A model generated the notes under the pieces. That model worked only from the letters and a program-made list of their open reading frames with translations, was not told where the DNA came from and made no database searches. From the NCBI GenBank assembly GCA_037178625.1, contig CM074133.1, forward strand, positions 1,736,001-1,800,000: a stretch of DNA of 64,000 nucleotides. The letters run 5' to 3'. A program made the translations under genes and the position numbers. Source of the DNA: Skeletonema tropicum (taxonomy: Eukaryota; Bacillariophyta; Thalassiosirophyceae; Thalassiosirales; Thalassiosiraceae). Positions 9,434 to 18,960 of the stretch are shown here, piece by piece (positions within the stretch are counted from its first letter, which is position 1; each line of letters begins with the position of its first letter).

Positions 9434-11005
9434 TCATGGAAATGGAAGGTTGTCAATTCTTCGAAGCTCAAATAATACTCCAGATTCTTGGTAGCCAGCA
9501 TACATCTTGTGTCTATCTGGACTGAATGCAATACCCACTGTTTCATCATCGAGGTACTTTCCATCGCTGGCTTCGAATATAGTCATGTATTTTCCAGTAT
9601 GCAAATCTCGGGCATAGACACCAGGCGTTTTCCCACCAGACTCGGCGAAGTAGAGGAATCGTTTGGTACCTTTGATAACTTGATCTGGCGAAGCATTGAA
9701 ACTGCCTTTGCCTTCAAAGTTTAATCCAGTAGTTTCCAACTGGTAGCTAAAAGATTCCAAGTCCAGCACATACAGTTTTTGTGTCGACTTCGCCGTGAAG
9801 TAGAGCTTTCCATTGAAAAAGCTAATTCCCTCCGAATTCTTATAGTGAGCATATGCTGACTCTCTCGCTGCAGTTAAATTCTTTGTCCACTCAAAGTTTT
9901 CGTCGTCAATGATGCGAAGGTACGACAACTCTCCGTCTCCATGAAGACTGTCCCATCCTGTGGAATTTGCTTGAAATCGTCTCATAGCTCCAAATTTCGA
10001 GTCTTCAGTCACAAAGAAGACAGGAGACTCTTCAATTCTATTATCAGTTGCAAATGATTCAAATCGCCCCCCATTTCTTTCTCCTATCATCGTTTTTTGG
10101 GCCTTAAGATAGTTTTGTGAGTTTGGATCAGCCGAGACCTGCCAGCATTGGCCTCTCTTCCACTCTTCGCAGCTTATCCATGTATTCCAGGGCGATAAGC
10201 CTCCGCCACAATTGCGTCTTGTATTGCTCAAAAGGTTCATGTAATCAACAATGTCACCTTCCAAGTTGAAGTGCAATCCATACACACCACCAGCTGTTTC
10301 CTCAGAATTACTCACATAGACGTAGCCTCTACTTCCTAGATCCACAACTCCAGCTCCGTCAATTCGAGAATGAAATGCTAAAGAAGACTTCTTCCCATCC
10401 AGAAGTTTCACCTTTTTACCAGTAGAAGCAATCAATTTTGCTTCCAATCCAGAGCTTAGCTCAATACCAAGTTCTTTGTTTGAAAGTAACAATTCTCCTG
10501 GAAGAAATTGCTTCGTAGGAGCATCCGAGGGCACACCAGATGGATATAATGTCGGTGTTTGTGACAATAGTGTGAGATAATCTGAAGCTGAAGGTTCTTC
10601 TGATGATATTGGCCGTGCCGTAGCAGGCGGTTTTGGATCACTAACTTCAGATTCTGAAGTAGAGTTAGTTTCGGTGCTGATTGATTTTTTGCAGTAACAA
10701 CAGTGTTCATCGACACCCCAGAAAGCACCATATGCAGGGCAGCCAGGCTCATCCTTCTCCTCGAACCATTCGCAGGTATTGCCGAAAAAATCTGTCCAGC
10801 CTGGAGTATCTGTGCATGGCGATGACGACGAATCAATGCTTGCAGAGTCATCAGCATCAGCAGAAGTCGAATGTTTCAGCCGACGATTCGAGACGAGGTG
10901 ATAGCGAGGTTCAGACTCAACAACATTGACTGCAGTAGCATCATCAGCAGCAAATATTACATTGGCAAGTACTGCTAAGGCTATGACGACTACCATGGAC
11001 ACCAT
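9434..11005 (-). CDS. Secreted DUF839/PhoX-like protein with Cys-rich N-terminal domain
   Basis: Single exon, 523 residues, ATG at 11005. MVSMVVVIALAVLANVIFAA is a signal peptide. Residues about 63-107 form a small Cys-rich domain (CTDTPGWTDFFGNTCEWF...CPAYG...CCYC), a module frequent in secreted diatom proteins. The rest resembles the DUF839/PhoX fold. Its clearest part is RRNCGGGLSPWNTWISCEEW, matching the family pattern NCxGGxxPWxTWxxCEE; in bacterial PhoX this Cys and Glu lie at the Fe/Ca phosphatase centre. Other family-like pieces are RFESFATDNRIEESPVFFVT and GIAFSPDRHKMYAGYQESG. It may be an extracellular phosphatase that releases phosphate, but eukaryotic DUF839 proteins are poorly tested and some may not be enzymes. 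It is convergent with purU. Confidence 0.7.
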   Translation of the reverse strand: MVSMVVVIALAVLANVIFAADDATAVNVVESEPRYHLVSNRRLKHSTSADADDSASIDSSSSPCTDTPGWTDFFGNTCEWFEEKDEPGCPAYGAFWGVDEHCCYCKKSISTETNSTSESEVSDPKPPATARPISSEEPSASDYLTLLSQTPTLYPSGVPSDAPTKQFLPGELLLSNKELGIELSSGLEAKLIASTGKKVKLLDGKKSSLAFHSRIDGAGVVDLGSRGYVYVSNSEETAGGVYGLHFNLEGDIVDYMNLLSNTRRNCGGGLSPWNTWISCEEWKRGQCWQVSADPNSQNYLKAQKTMIGERNGGRFESFATDNRIEESPVFFVTEDSKFGAMRRFQANSTGWDSLHGDGELSYLRIIDDENFEWTKNLTAARESAYAHYKNSEGISFFNGKLYFTAKSTQKLYVLDLESFSYQLETTGLNFEGKGSFNASPDQVIKGTKRFLYFAESGGKTPGVYARDLHTGKYMTIFEASDGKYLDDETVGIAFSPDRHKMYAGYQESGVLFELRRIDNLPFP

Positions 11006-11585
11006 TGTTCACTGGCTTCTACTCTCCACGCCGTGCTTTTTCTTCACTATCGATAAAGGTGATAAAAATACTCTCCGTCGGCGAGGTTCGAGGTTCGCGA
11101 GTCGAAGCGAACCGCGAACGGAAAGAGAGTAAGTATCGTACCAGTACAATATTGGCGTGAGCTTCTCCCCCACACCACAGGTCTCGGTTATCTCTACTCA
11201 GCGATGGTTGGTTGATGGTATGTTTGGGATGATGAGAGGGGTGAAAACAAGTGAGTTGTGTAGGTGGTATCTATGATTATGTACTTTGACGTATGTAGGA
11301 GCTGAGACTTCGAGATAACGAACCTCTAAGGCCACGGCTTCTAAGCCTCCCGGTCTAAGTTCAAAAGTAGGAGTATCAACGTAGGAATAGTACATAACGT
11401 GTGATATGACTATCGCTATGACATTTGTTAACCCTTGCAGCCCAAAACAGGCAAAAATCAATATATTTTCTTGACGGGCTAACTATCGCCAAACACTTTT
11501 TCATCTCCACTCAACATCACCAAGAAGAGGAGCACCGGCACCATGGTGTGTTTGCGTCCTATGGTGATATAATGTCCCATCTTGA
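11006..11585. other. Intergenic, start of gene-poor region
   Basis: No coding sequence recognised. It includes the probable 5' flank of the PhoX-like gene. A GAGGTTCGAGGTTCGCGAG tandem with partial inverted symmetry lies near 11085-11125. Confidence 0.4.
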
Positions 11586-11660
11586 TATACTGGTGAACTT
11601 TTTTGGCAATGAACTCTACACCCATATTGTAGTTCATTATTAAAAAAGTTCACCAGTATA
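11586..11660. repeat. 75-bp perfect hairpin (mini fold-back repeat)
   Basis: The arms at 11586-11604 (TATACTGGTGAACTTTTTT) and 11642-11660 are perfect 19-bp reverse complements. Partial pairing continues inside the loop (AATGAACTCTAC against GTAGTTCATT). TA dinucleotides lie at both outer ends, as expected for a small Tc1/mariner-type MITE. The hairpin structure is seen directly; the transposon class is inferred. Confidence 0.65.
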
Positions 11661-12885
11661 CAATAACGTCGAATTAATTTTCGTCGACATATTTTATCGC
11701 TAGAAATTAAACCTCGACGACACAGTCTGCCGCTGCCGTATATATCCAAAAGAGAGGCAGTAGGGTGTGCCATCAATCCGCCCTGCCCCTTCCAATCGAC
11801 AACCAAACATATCTTATTCGTAGGTTATGCTTATCGCCACAGTAATCACCGTAATCACCAAGAATATAAGTGATCTAGCCACACCATCATCAACAGCCAC
11901 CTGTCGCCTTGTCGCGACCAACACTGCCACCAAAGGATGCATCATAGAAGGAACGAAGCCCCAAAACTTATGCCCCAGTCATAATATGATGTAGAGCGAT
12001 GATTGGGGGGCATAAACCTGATAAAAAGAGTCTTGTTAATTCCTTGAAGCGACGAGTCAATAATTACAAAAAACTCGTCTCAAATGGGCACAATATCCAC
12101 CATCAATTGTTGTATACAGCCACCAATAATGTCCAAAACACATCCAAAACAGAACTAACACATCATTGCGGTAATAATATACATTGTTATTGTTTGGAGT
12201 AGTGTTTTCAATCGGATAATATTAAATATTATTTGGTACAATAAATTACAAAATGTAAGCCTCTACACCATGATAAATAATATGACATCCACCACCTATT
12301 TTGGGGCTGCTGAAGCGTGTATACCCCCCAGACATCCTCTGTTATGTTGAGAGTTGAAGATTTGTGTTTGCATTGTTGTTATGGACTGTTTATATGGTTG
12401 ATTGTTGCATATTAATTATGTGAAACATCACATGTCCGATCACATGTGCTCCTAGGTAATAATCAATAGAGGGAGCACTCTCATACGTGGGGCACGACCA
12501 CGGAAGTCAATATTATATTGCAGATGAGATATGTAAAGTAGGGGACCTTTTAGTGCAGCGTATCATTGCCAAAAGGATCATACCACAGGTGGACGAAAAT
12601 GACCAATTATTATATCGTTGATGGCGACTCGAATATCTCAACGACGGCATCTACCTCGACAAAAATACGCCTCCATAATATACCCAATAGTAATTGGGAG
12701 CGATATAGGTGCATATATTGGTTATATTTGAAGCGTGTGCATGGTTGTGGTCGTCGGTAGGAGCGGCAGCTTCATGGTTGATGTCAAAAAGTGCAGCATT
12801 AGGCTAGCATTAGGTGGGACTTATAGGTAGTATGTACGTTCTACGATGATTTGAATTCCTACGTAGGCCTTAGAACCCGTGAGGG
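11661..12885. other. AT-rich non-coding stretch
   Basis: About 1.2 kb without a convincing gene. Short frames such as 11999-12202 and 12566-12760 have no recognisable domain, signal or family motif. Confidence 0.4.
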
Positions 12886-13372
12886 CTCAAGCACCTTGAC
12901 GACCCGTTTGAATAATCGTAAATAACACCGGCCCGACCGAGCATCACCAAACCGCAACACACCGTAACCATGGTGCCGCTGCCGAAATAGACCAACTTAA
13001 TCGCCGACCTATGGGCCAATCGATGGCTGATCGTTAGTATGGACTATTATAAACGTGTTATCGTGCTTGGATGCAGAAGGAACGGTCATTGGGATGTTCG
13101 AAAAGCACTGTTCGTTGGCCGGCGAGCGCCGACCATCGCCGACCATCGCCGTCACCATTCTGCCTTCTCTTTGGGGATTTGGCTGCGGCGAGGGCTTCGG
13201 CACTTACTTGATAGTCCATACTAATGATTGGCCATCGATGGGCCCATAGGTCAGCGATTAAGTTGGTCTATTTCGGCAGCGGCACCATGGTTACGGTGTG
13301 TTGCGGTCTGGTGATGCTCGGTCGGGCCGGTGTTATTTACGATTATTCAAACGGGTCGTCAAGGTGCTTGAG
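12886..13372. mobile_element. 487-bp fold-back element (long inverted repeats)
   Basis: The left arm 12886-13047 and right arm 13211-13372 are each 162 bp and near-perfect reverse complements with only a few mismatches. They begin CTCAAGCACCTTGACGACCC and end ATAGTCCATAC at the inner boundary. The loop (13048-13210) has a short GCCGACCATC tandem and no protein domain. It is a non-autonomous fold-back or MITE-like element. No clear target-site duplication is visible at its edges. Confidence 0.75.
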
Positions 13373-13497
13373 ACTTTAGAGCTTCTACCGAAGACATTCC
13401 CTCTACATACAATAAAGTACCATAATCGTACATACTAGTACGACACATCACTTTTAAACGCACTCATTTGACATCCATTCCACATTACCATCACTTC

Positions 13498-14896
13498 TTT
13501 AACCAGAAGATGCCCAGCCCCGGGTTTCCCCGGGTTAGCGTCTTTACAGCATAACTTCGTCAATAATAGGCCGATTCTTATGGTTCAAAGACCAACAACT
13601 TTCCATTTAGTGAGTTTAGAACGCCTCTGCAACGCGCCATGGTGGTATTCCGACCATTCCCCGAGATCTTGGGGGTGCCATTTCAGTAGTATCGACATCT
13701 GCCGGCGGCGGAGCTCGGCCATCACGCATCACACACTAAAAAAAAACATCTCCACCATGACGAATCCGACGGCAAACCATGGTACTATTGGGCCAATGCA
13801 CCCAAAACCTGATAAATGACACTCCGTCTAATCCAATTTTTTATGTAGATTCCGATTATGTAAGCGGCGGCGGTCGAATCAAGGTCATTGTGATGGTATG
13901 CGGCTCTAACCGACGCAGACATAAATTCTGCACCTGCCGGGCAACATCATGATATACTCATATTTAATACAATTCGGTTATTAATAGCCATGGTGCGTCA
14001 CAGACACCTTCTATATATTATGATAATTGATAATTATTATCAGTTTTATTAATGACTTGCCAATTAGACGTAATAATGGAGTAGTAGGCTGAATCATCCG
14101 CTGTTGCTTTGATGCCATCTGGTAGGAATGGTGCTGTTAGGAGTCATATGATACCCTGAAACCACAGTATAATGCTCGCAACAGATGGCCATTGGTGTTG
14201 TGTGGTGAAAGGTCCCCTATTTCGCGGAGTGAATGCACTCAATATCACTTCAAATACTCGTGTATGTGACGGAATAGGGCTCCTGATTTTCCATGAAAAC
14301 ATGCTATATTCCAACCAGTCCAATTATGTTGTAGCCGCAATGAAATAGAGAAACCTGGTCAAACATCGTTGATTGTTATATAATAGTCATCACCTCATTG
14401 ACTTTTGGCACCTCTACATCTTGTATTCTGTCAGATATATGCATTCTCCTTTTTGATGTATTTTGTGGAAATTATCCATTTTCACCACCTGTATTCACCA
14501 TACCACTGCATGCGTCATATAACGCCCAGGCACACTCTAGAGGGAACTGATCGCCGCTTAATAGTATATAGTTGGCGTGTGCAAACCAGTTCGGTGGCAG
14601 AGTAGCTCCGTCTATTCATCTGAAGACCATATTGAAAGTGTATCATCACACCGATGTCAAAGCGCAATTTTCCGACACCTCTACTTTGGTGCCATGATAT
14701 GTAGCAATGGCGTCGGTCGATGACCAACTGAGGACATCACTTCACAGAAAGGCTATTGGAGAGGGAGTTACTGCAGTGGGGCTGTCTAATTTTATGTGTA
14801 GCTAGTGTTGTTGATGTCAGCACGTACGGGGTCGAGGTGCGCCATGGTGATCGCTAGTGATTTTTTTCATTATCCCCTGGGCATCTTCTGGTTAAA
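13498..14896. mobile_element. 1.4-kb segment with 20-bp terminal inverted repeats
   Basis: The sequence tttaaccagaagatgcccag at 13498-13517 recurs as an exact reverse complement at 14877-14896. Similar flanks lie just outside: ccatcacttc at 13488-13497 and ccatcaccttc at 14899-14909. These could be a degenerate target-site duplication. The interior has no intact transposase; it includes a CCCCGGGTTTCCCCGGG palindrome and several short meaningless frames. It is probably a non-autonomous DNA transposon or its remains. Two 20-bp arms and an imperfect flank are the whole evidence. Confidence 0.45.
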
Positions 14897-14936
14897 CCCC
14901 ATCACCTTCTGAATGCTATCGGTAGATGCGAGACCT

Positions 14937-15111
14937 GCAACAGAGCGAGTCAAAATCTAAAAGAGGAGGATTTAGATCTAAATAGCTCTGACTACGAGAA
15001 AGAGGGTAAGAATCAGGGTAAGAATTCTTACCCTGATTCTTACCCTGCAGGGTAAGAATTCTTACCTTGATTCTTACCCTGCAAATATTTTCCCCCTTGC
15101 CTCATCGCCAA
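14937..15111 (+). repeat. GGTAAG-rich palindromic repeat, copy 1
   Basis: It runs from GCAACAGAGCGAGTC, through TTTAGATCTAAAT, into a block of alternating GGTAAGAATC and its reverse complement GATTCTTACC, then to TCGCCAAC. The core is strongly palindromic. Copy 2 lies about 3.3 kb away in opposite orientation with the same order of parts. Confidence 0.7.
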
Positions 15112-16040
15112 CTCTTGCCTCTTGCCTCACCCTGGTCCAAAATCGAGATTTTGCTTCATAATATCTTTTTTCTGTTTTACCTTTTTGTCTCCATTTTAGA
15201 GTAACATTCGGGCATGCCCCCGTTGGCAGACTACATAATGATCGAACATACGTAAGTTTTGATATTTATTACCCGTAGATAAGCTACCATGAAGTACTTT
15301 TCAACCATGGCTTCCGTCAGCTTCCGTCACTTGACACCTACGCAGCATGATAAAATGTACGAGAGTGCAAAACAGTACCATCAACAGCCATAACCTCCCA
15401 TGAATAATAGCGTGTAAGATTTCAGGGTCTAACTCAGTGTAACCGTGACCAACCTGTTGGGTACAAACTTCAATTCCAACAAAGTCAAATACATATATTA
15501 TAGTGTTGATATCAATGAACATTATTTTGTAACCATGTGTAATGAATTATCTTTTCAATAACATGAAGCCGCGATGATGACTCAACACTCTATTGATCTC
15601 TTCCCTCTTCTAAGACATATGCCTCTCTGGCTTGTCGCTGGAGTTAGATTCTCTTGACGTCACAACTTTTAACGGATGCACTACACAATCACACCCACGT
15701 CTCTCATAAGATTAATTGTCTTTCTGGGGGTCTTTCCCTGTAATAACAACAGATGCTACCATAAGCACATGAAGTGATGAATTCATCAAGGATGCCTGTT
15801 GTTCATTGTTGAGTAAACCGACCTCCCTCCCTGCAGCATCTTAATTCTAATTTCTGATATGCATAAGTAGATAACTACGATTGACTCTGTCGAAGATATG
15901 ATTGCCCTGTCTCGTTTCGGTGATGATAGTGCTACATGATGGATGCGCTCGCGGCACTCCTATTGACGGCGTTGGCCTTGAGAGTGACAATACACGGTGA
16001 GATCTTTTTATCATTCATAGATTCATTTATGCCAAGCGCA
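15112..16040. other. Non-coding, repeat-flanked stretch
   Basis: No supported gene. A CTCTTGC-type short tandem lies near 15112-15130, and a related CCTCTTG run near 16728-16750. A perfect TGACGTCA occurs at 15655-15662, but no gene is nearby. Confidence 0.4.
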
Positions 16041-16184
16041 AATACTCCCTAGCTCGCACAATATTGACTGGCGACCCAGATCGACTGGCCTTAATCGATT
16101 CTTAAGAAATATTCAAAACGATTTAGTGTGATCGATCCGGGAAGCCGACCACTCCCCAAGGTACTAGCACATGTTGAAGTGGCG
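16041..16184. repeat. 145-bp direct repeat, copy 1
   Basis: It shares order and sequence with copy 2 at about 16406-16550: AATACTC-CTAGCTC, CAATATTGACTG, a Cys-rich-looking CCxGG centre, then GCCGACCACTCCC and GGTACTAGC. Each copy has imperfect internal dyad symmetry around AATCGATTCT. Confidence 0.6.
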
Positions 16185-16405
16185 TTAATATTTTATTTCA
16201 GACTTCAGACATGACACATCTCGTGTCGAAGGAGTTCTCTAACGGATCAGGGTCTCGGTACGTCTCTTTGGCCGCGGAGGTCCCATGTTACTAATCATCT
16301 ATCGGTAGGACGTGCTCTCAGCACCGTCGATGAAGAAAGTCACCTACAAAAAGCGTCGGTACTGTTGACCCCATTGCATTCCACAACACACGACACTACT
16401 GCTGA

Positions 16406-16550
16406 AAATACTCTCTAGCTCTCTCAATATTGACTGTGTACCCGGAACTAACAGACTAAATCGATTCTAAAGACGTTTTTGAGACGATTTAATGTGTTTG
16501 TTCCGGATAGCCGACCACTCCCTGAGGTACTAGCGCGCGGCGAAGTATCG
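16406..16550. repeat. 145-bp direct repeat, copy 2
   Basis: This copy is diverged from copy 1 but has a clearer hairpin: CCGGAACTAACAGACTAAATCG pairs imperfectly with CGATTTAATGTGTTTGTTCCGG on either side of a short loop. The pair is spaced about 365 bp apart, so it is either a tandem duplication or two insertions of one small element. Confidence 0.6.
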
Positions 16551-18397
16551 CCATGGTGGCGATGTATTTTGTGGATTTTGTGTGTTGAGTGGCTAACAAA
16601 AATGGTTTCTCGAAGTGTTGAGGTAGGTAGTACTTGTAGGTAATAAATAATCACATATAATTATGTGGGGAAATGGTAAAAGGCGAAGAGACCTTAAGAA
16701 GCCTCTGGAAGCCTCTGGACCAGGGTGGCCTCTTGCCTCTTGCCTCTTGCCCCATCCCCATGCACCTTGACGATGATACTTATCCCTCTGCCTTGTTGCT
16801 ATTTCTGACCTCTGGGACATGAACACAGTCTATTACTCGACAACCTGACACTATATGGTGACATTCGATGAGGTGATTTCCGTTCAAACCGTCTAGAACT
16901 GTCGGCATGGGTCACCTACGCGGGCACTATGGTTACAGCGATTATCCAACGATGCAGTGGCACAACTGATGAGAATTGTGGGAATATTATAACAAAAGAG
17001 CGAGATGATGGTTCTAATACAACAATATAGTGGTTTTGATGGACATAGTGGCGTCTCGTCTCCGTGTGGTGCGGTTGAGGTGACAATCTGGTCATGAGTG
17101 GCTTGTGTCAGTTAATAATCACGTTGACGTCGTGGGAGGCATTACACCTTGTAGGGGGATGCTGATCCAGAGGCTATTGCATGCAACAATATAATTTTGA
17201 AGTGGATATACTTTCAATGGACTGCCACTGCTGTTTTCCTCTGCTGGCACCCTTTCATCATCAATCTCAATACGTACTACGGCTTCAGTGGACACAAAAG
17301 CTTACAATAAATCTGAGATATTTATCGGGTGACTTCCTACTCAGCTTTAGTAGCAGAGGCAACGTGAGTGTCGATAACTATGTCATCTCTTCGGAAGGAT
17401 TCGGTAATTTCCATTGTTATCATCCTATTTGCGGCATTCTGTATTAGAGATGAAGCATCAACCAGGAACGAATCTGCTATGAAGTAAGAGATGAATAGGG
17501 TGACAAACAAACAACGAACAATACATGCAACCACCAGTAGACGGAATCATTTGGATCTAGGGTTGGCAAATGTTTCTTGAGAAGCACTGCACTGGAGGGT
17601 CCATGCGGCAACATTATCTAAGAAGGCTTGTCAGCTAGAAGAAAAGATAGTCTATTTGACGCAACCGTGATGCATGTATGTGTCTTCCTGCTGACCCATG
17701 CAACAATACACATTAAAATGAGAAATAACACACATAATATAAAGAGATTGATAATCCTTATATTCATAATAACATTATCTTAGACGCAACCTACACACAA
17801 GCACTTGCCTTGTCTTCTACAGAGATTACAGAAGTTGATTGTTAATTCAAGGCTGCAACACTGGAAAATAAACAGCACGACGGCTTGCTCTTGAGATATA
17901 ATGTGGACTCTAGTTCATATATTAATAGTTTAGGAGAGTAATTGCAATAAAATGTGTTGCTGTGTATATTACTACCATCCTAATGAGATGCTATGTCCGC
18001 ACACGAATCTGTTCACAAAACACCCGCAAGACATCGCCTAAGTGGATCAAAACCAGATACCATGGCGTTATGAACACCCCTACCAGCCATCTATATTAAT
18101 ATGGTACTGAGAGTACTACGGGGGCCTTGTGGAACGATTATTGCGTTTCCTCGTCGACGTTATTATTTGACACCTGCAGCAAAATAGTCCAAAAATCGAT
18201 GCGTTAGATATAGCCGCCGATACGTCTGCAGGCTCTCAATTTCATGACTTCCCGAGTACATCAACGTTTTCTACGTCAAAAACTGATCTATATCATAGCT
18301 TTACAATGCGTTGGAGTCCTAATTGATTGTGCTATGGCATAGCGGCCCACCATGATGGCTGTGATGCTGCTGTGGTGGGTTGAAATGTTTTTAGAAA
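16551..18397. other. Non-coding stretch
   Basis: About 1.8 kb without supported genes or RNAs. It contains CCTCTTG tandem units near 16728-16750. Frames such as 17181-17447 have no domain or codon pattern resembling the flanking genes. Confidence 0.4.
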
Positions 18398-18595
18398 AGT
18401 TGGCGATGAAATATTTTACCCTGACAGAGAGGGTAAGAATCAGGGTAAGAATCAGGGTAAGAATTCTTACCCTGATTCTTACCCTGCAGGGTAAGAATTC
18501 TTACCCTGATTCTTACCCTAATTCTTACCCTTTCTCGTAGGCATCGCCAATTAGATCTAAATCCTAATATTTTAGATTTTGACTCACTCTGTTGC
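18398..18595 (-). repeat. GGTAAG-rich palindromic repeat, copy 2 (inverted)
   Basis: Read on the minus strand it starts GCAACAGAGTGAGTC, passes TTTAGATCTAA and a larger block of alternating GGTAAGAATC/GATTCTTACC units, and ends TCGCCAAC. These are the same parts as copy 1 in the same order, with one or two extra units. It could pair with copy 1 as the inverted ends of a 3.7-kb element or be an independent insertion. Confidence 0.7.
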
Positions 18596-18960
18596 TGTAG
18601 TGTGTTCTCCCCCGGCTTTCGTGCTCTGATTCCTACCCATGTACAGCCCACGTACAGAAACGTTTCATACATGAGCACCACGCCACGCTCTAGGTACCTA
18701 CGCTGGAGCTCGTCAGATTTCCGCAATAACTCTAAGCTTTGTCGAAGCTTGGATAATCTCTCTCTCTCTAGAAGATATCTCAAGAGGATTCCTCAGCTCA
18801 GAGGAGGTCTTACCTCTGAATCAAAACAAGTGATTAGTTTAGGATGGTATTCAGGAGCTATTTACTGGGCAAGCTGGTGACCCGCACAAGAAAGAACCCA
18901 ACATTTTATCAATAAAAACAACGAAATAATTAAAGTTATATAGGATGCTTAGCTAAGATC

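Noticed and set aside
13039..13249. Short reading frames inside the fold-back element
   Set aside because: They appear on both strands because of the inverted symmetry and have no domain.
14937..15111. CRISPR-like array (also at 18398-18595)
   Set aside because: The units are contiguous and alternate in orientation with no unique spacers, and the genome is eukaryotic.
15655..15662. Perfect TGACGTCA as a promoter element
   Set aside because: It lies in the gene desert several kilobases from any start; about one chance copy per window is expected.
16041..16550. tRNA or other structured RNA genes in the hairpin repeats
   Set aside because: No cloverleaf, A/B box or conserved RNA motif could be recognised by eye in these or elsewhere in the window.
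18602..18880. 92-residue plus-strand frame next to the GGTAAG repeat
   Set aside because: No domain or gene-like signal; it overlaps repeat-derived sequence.
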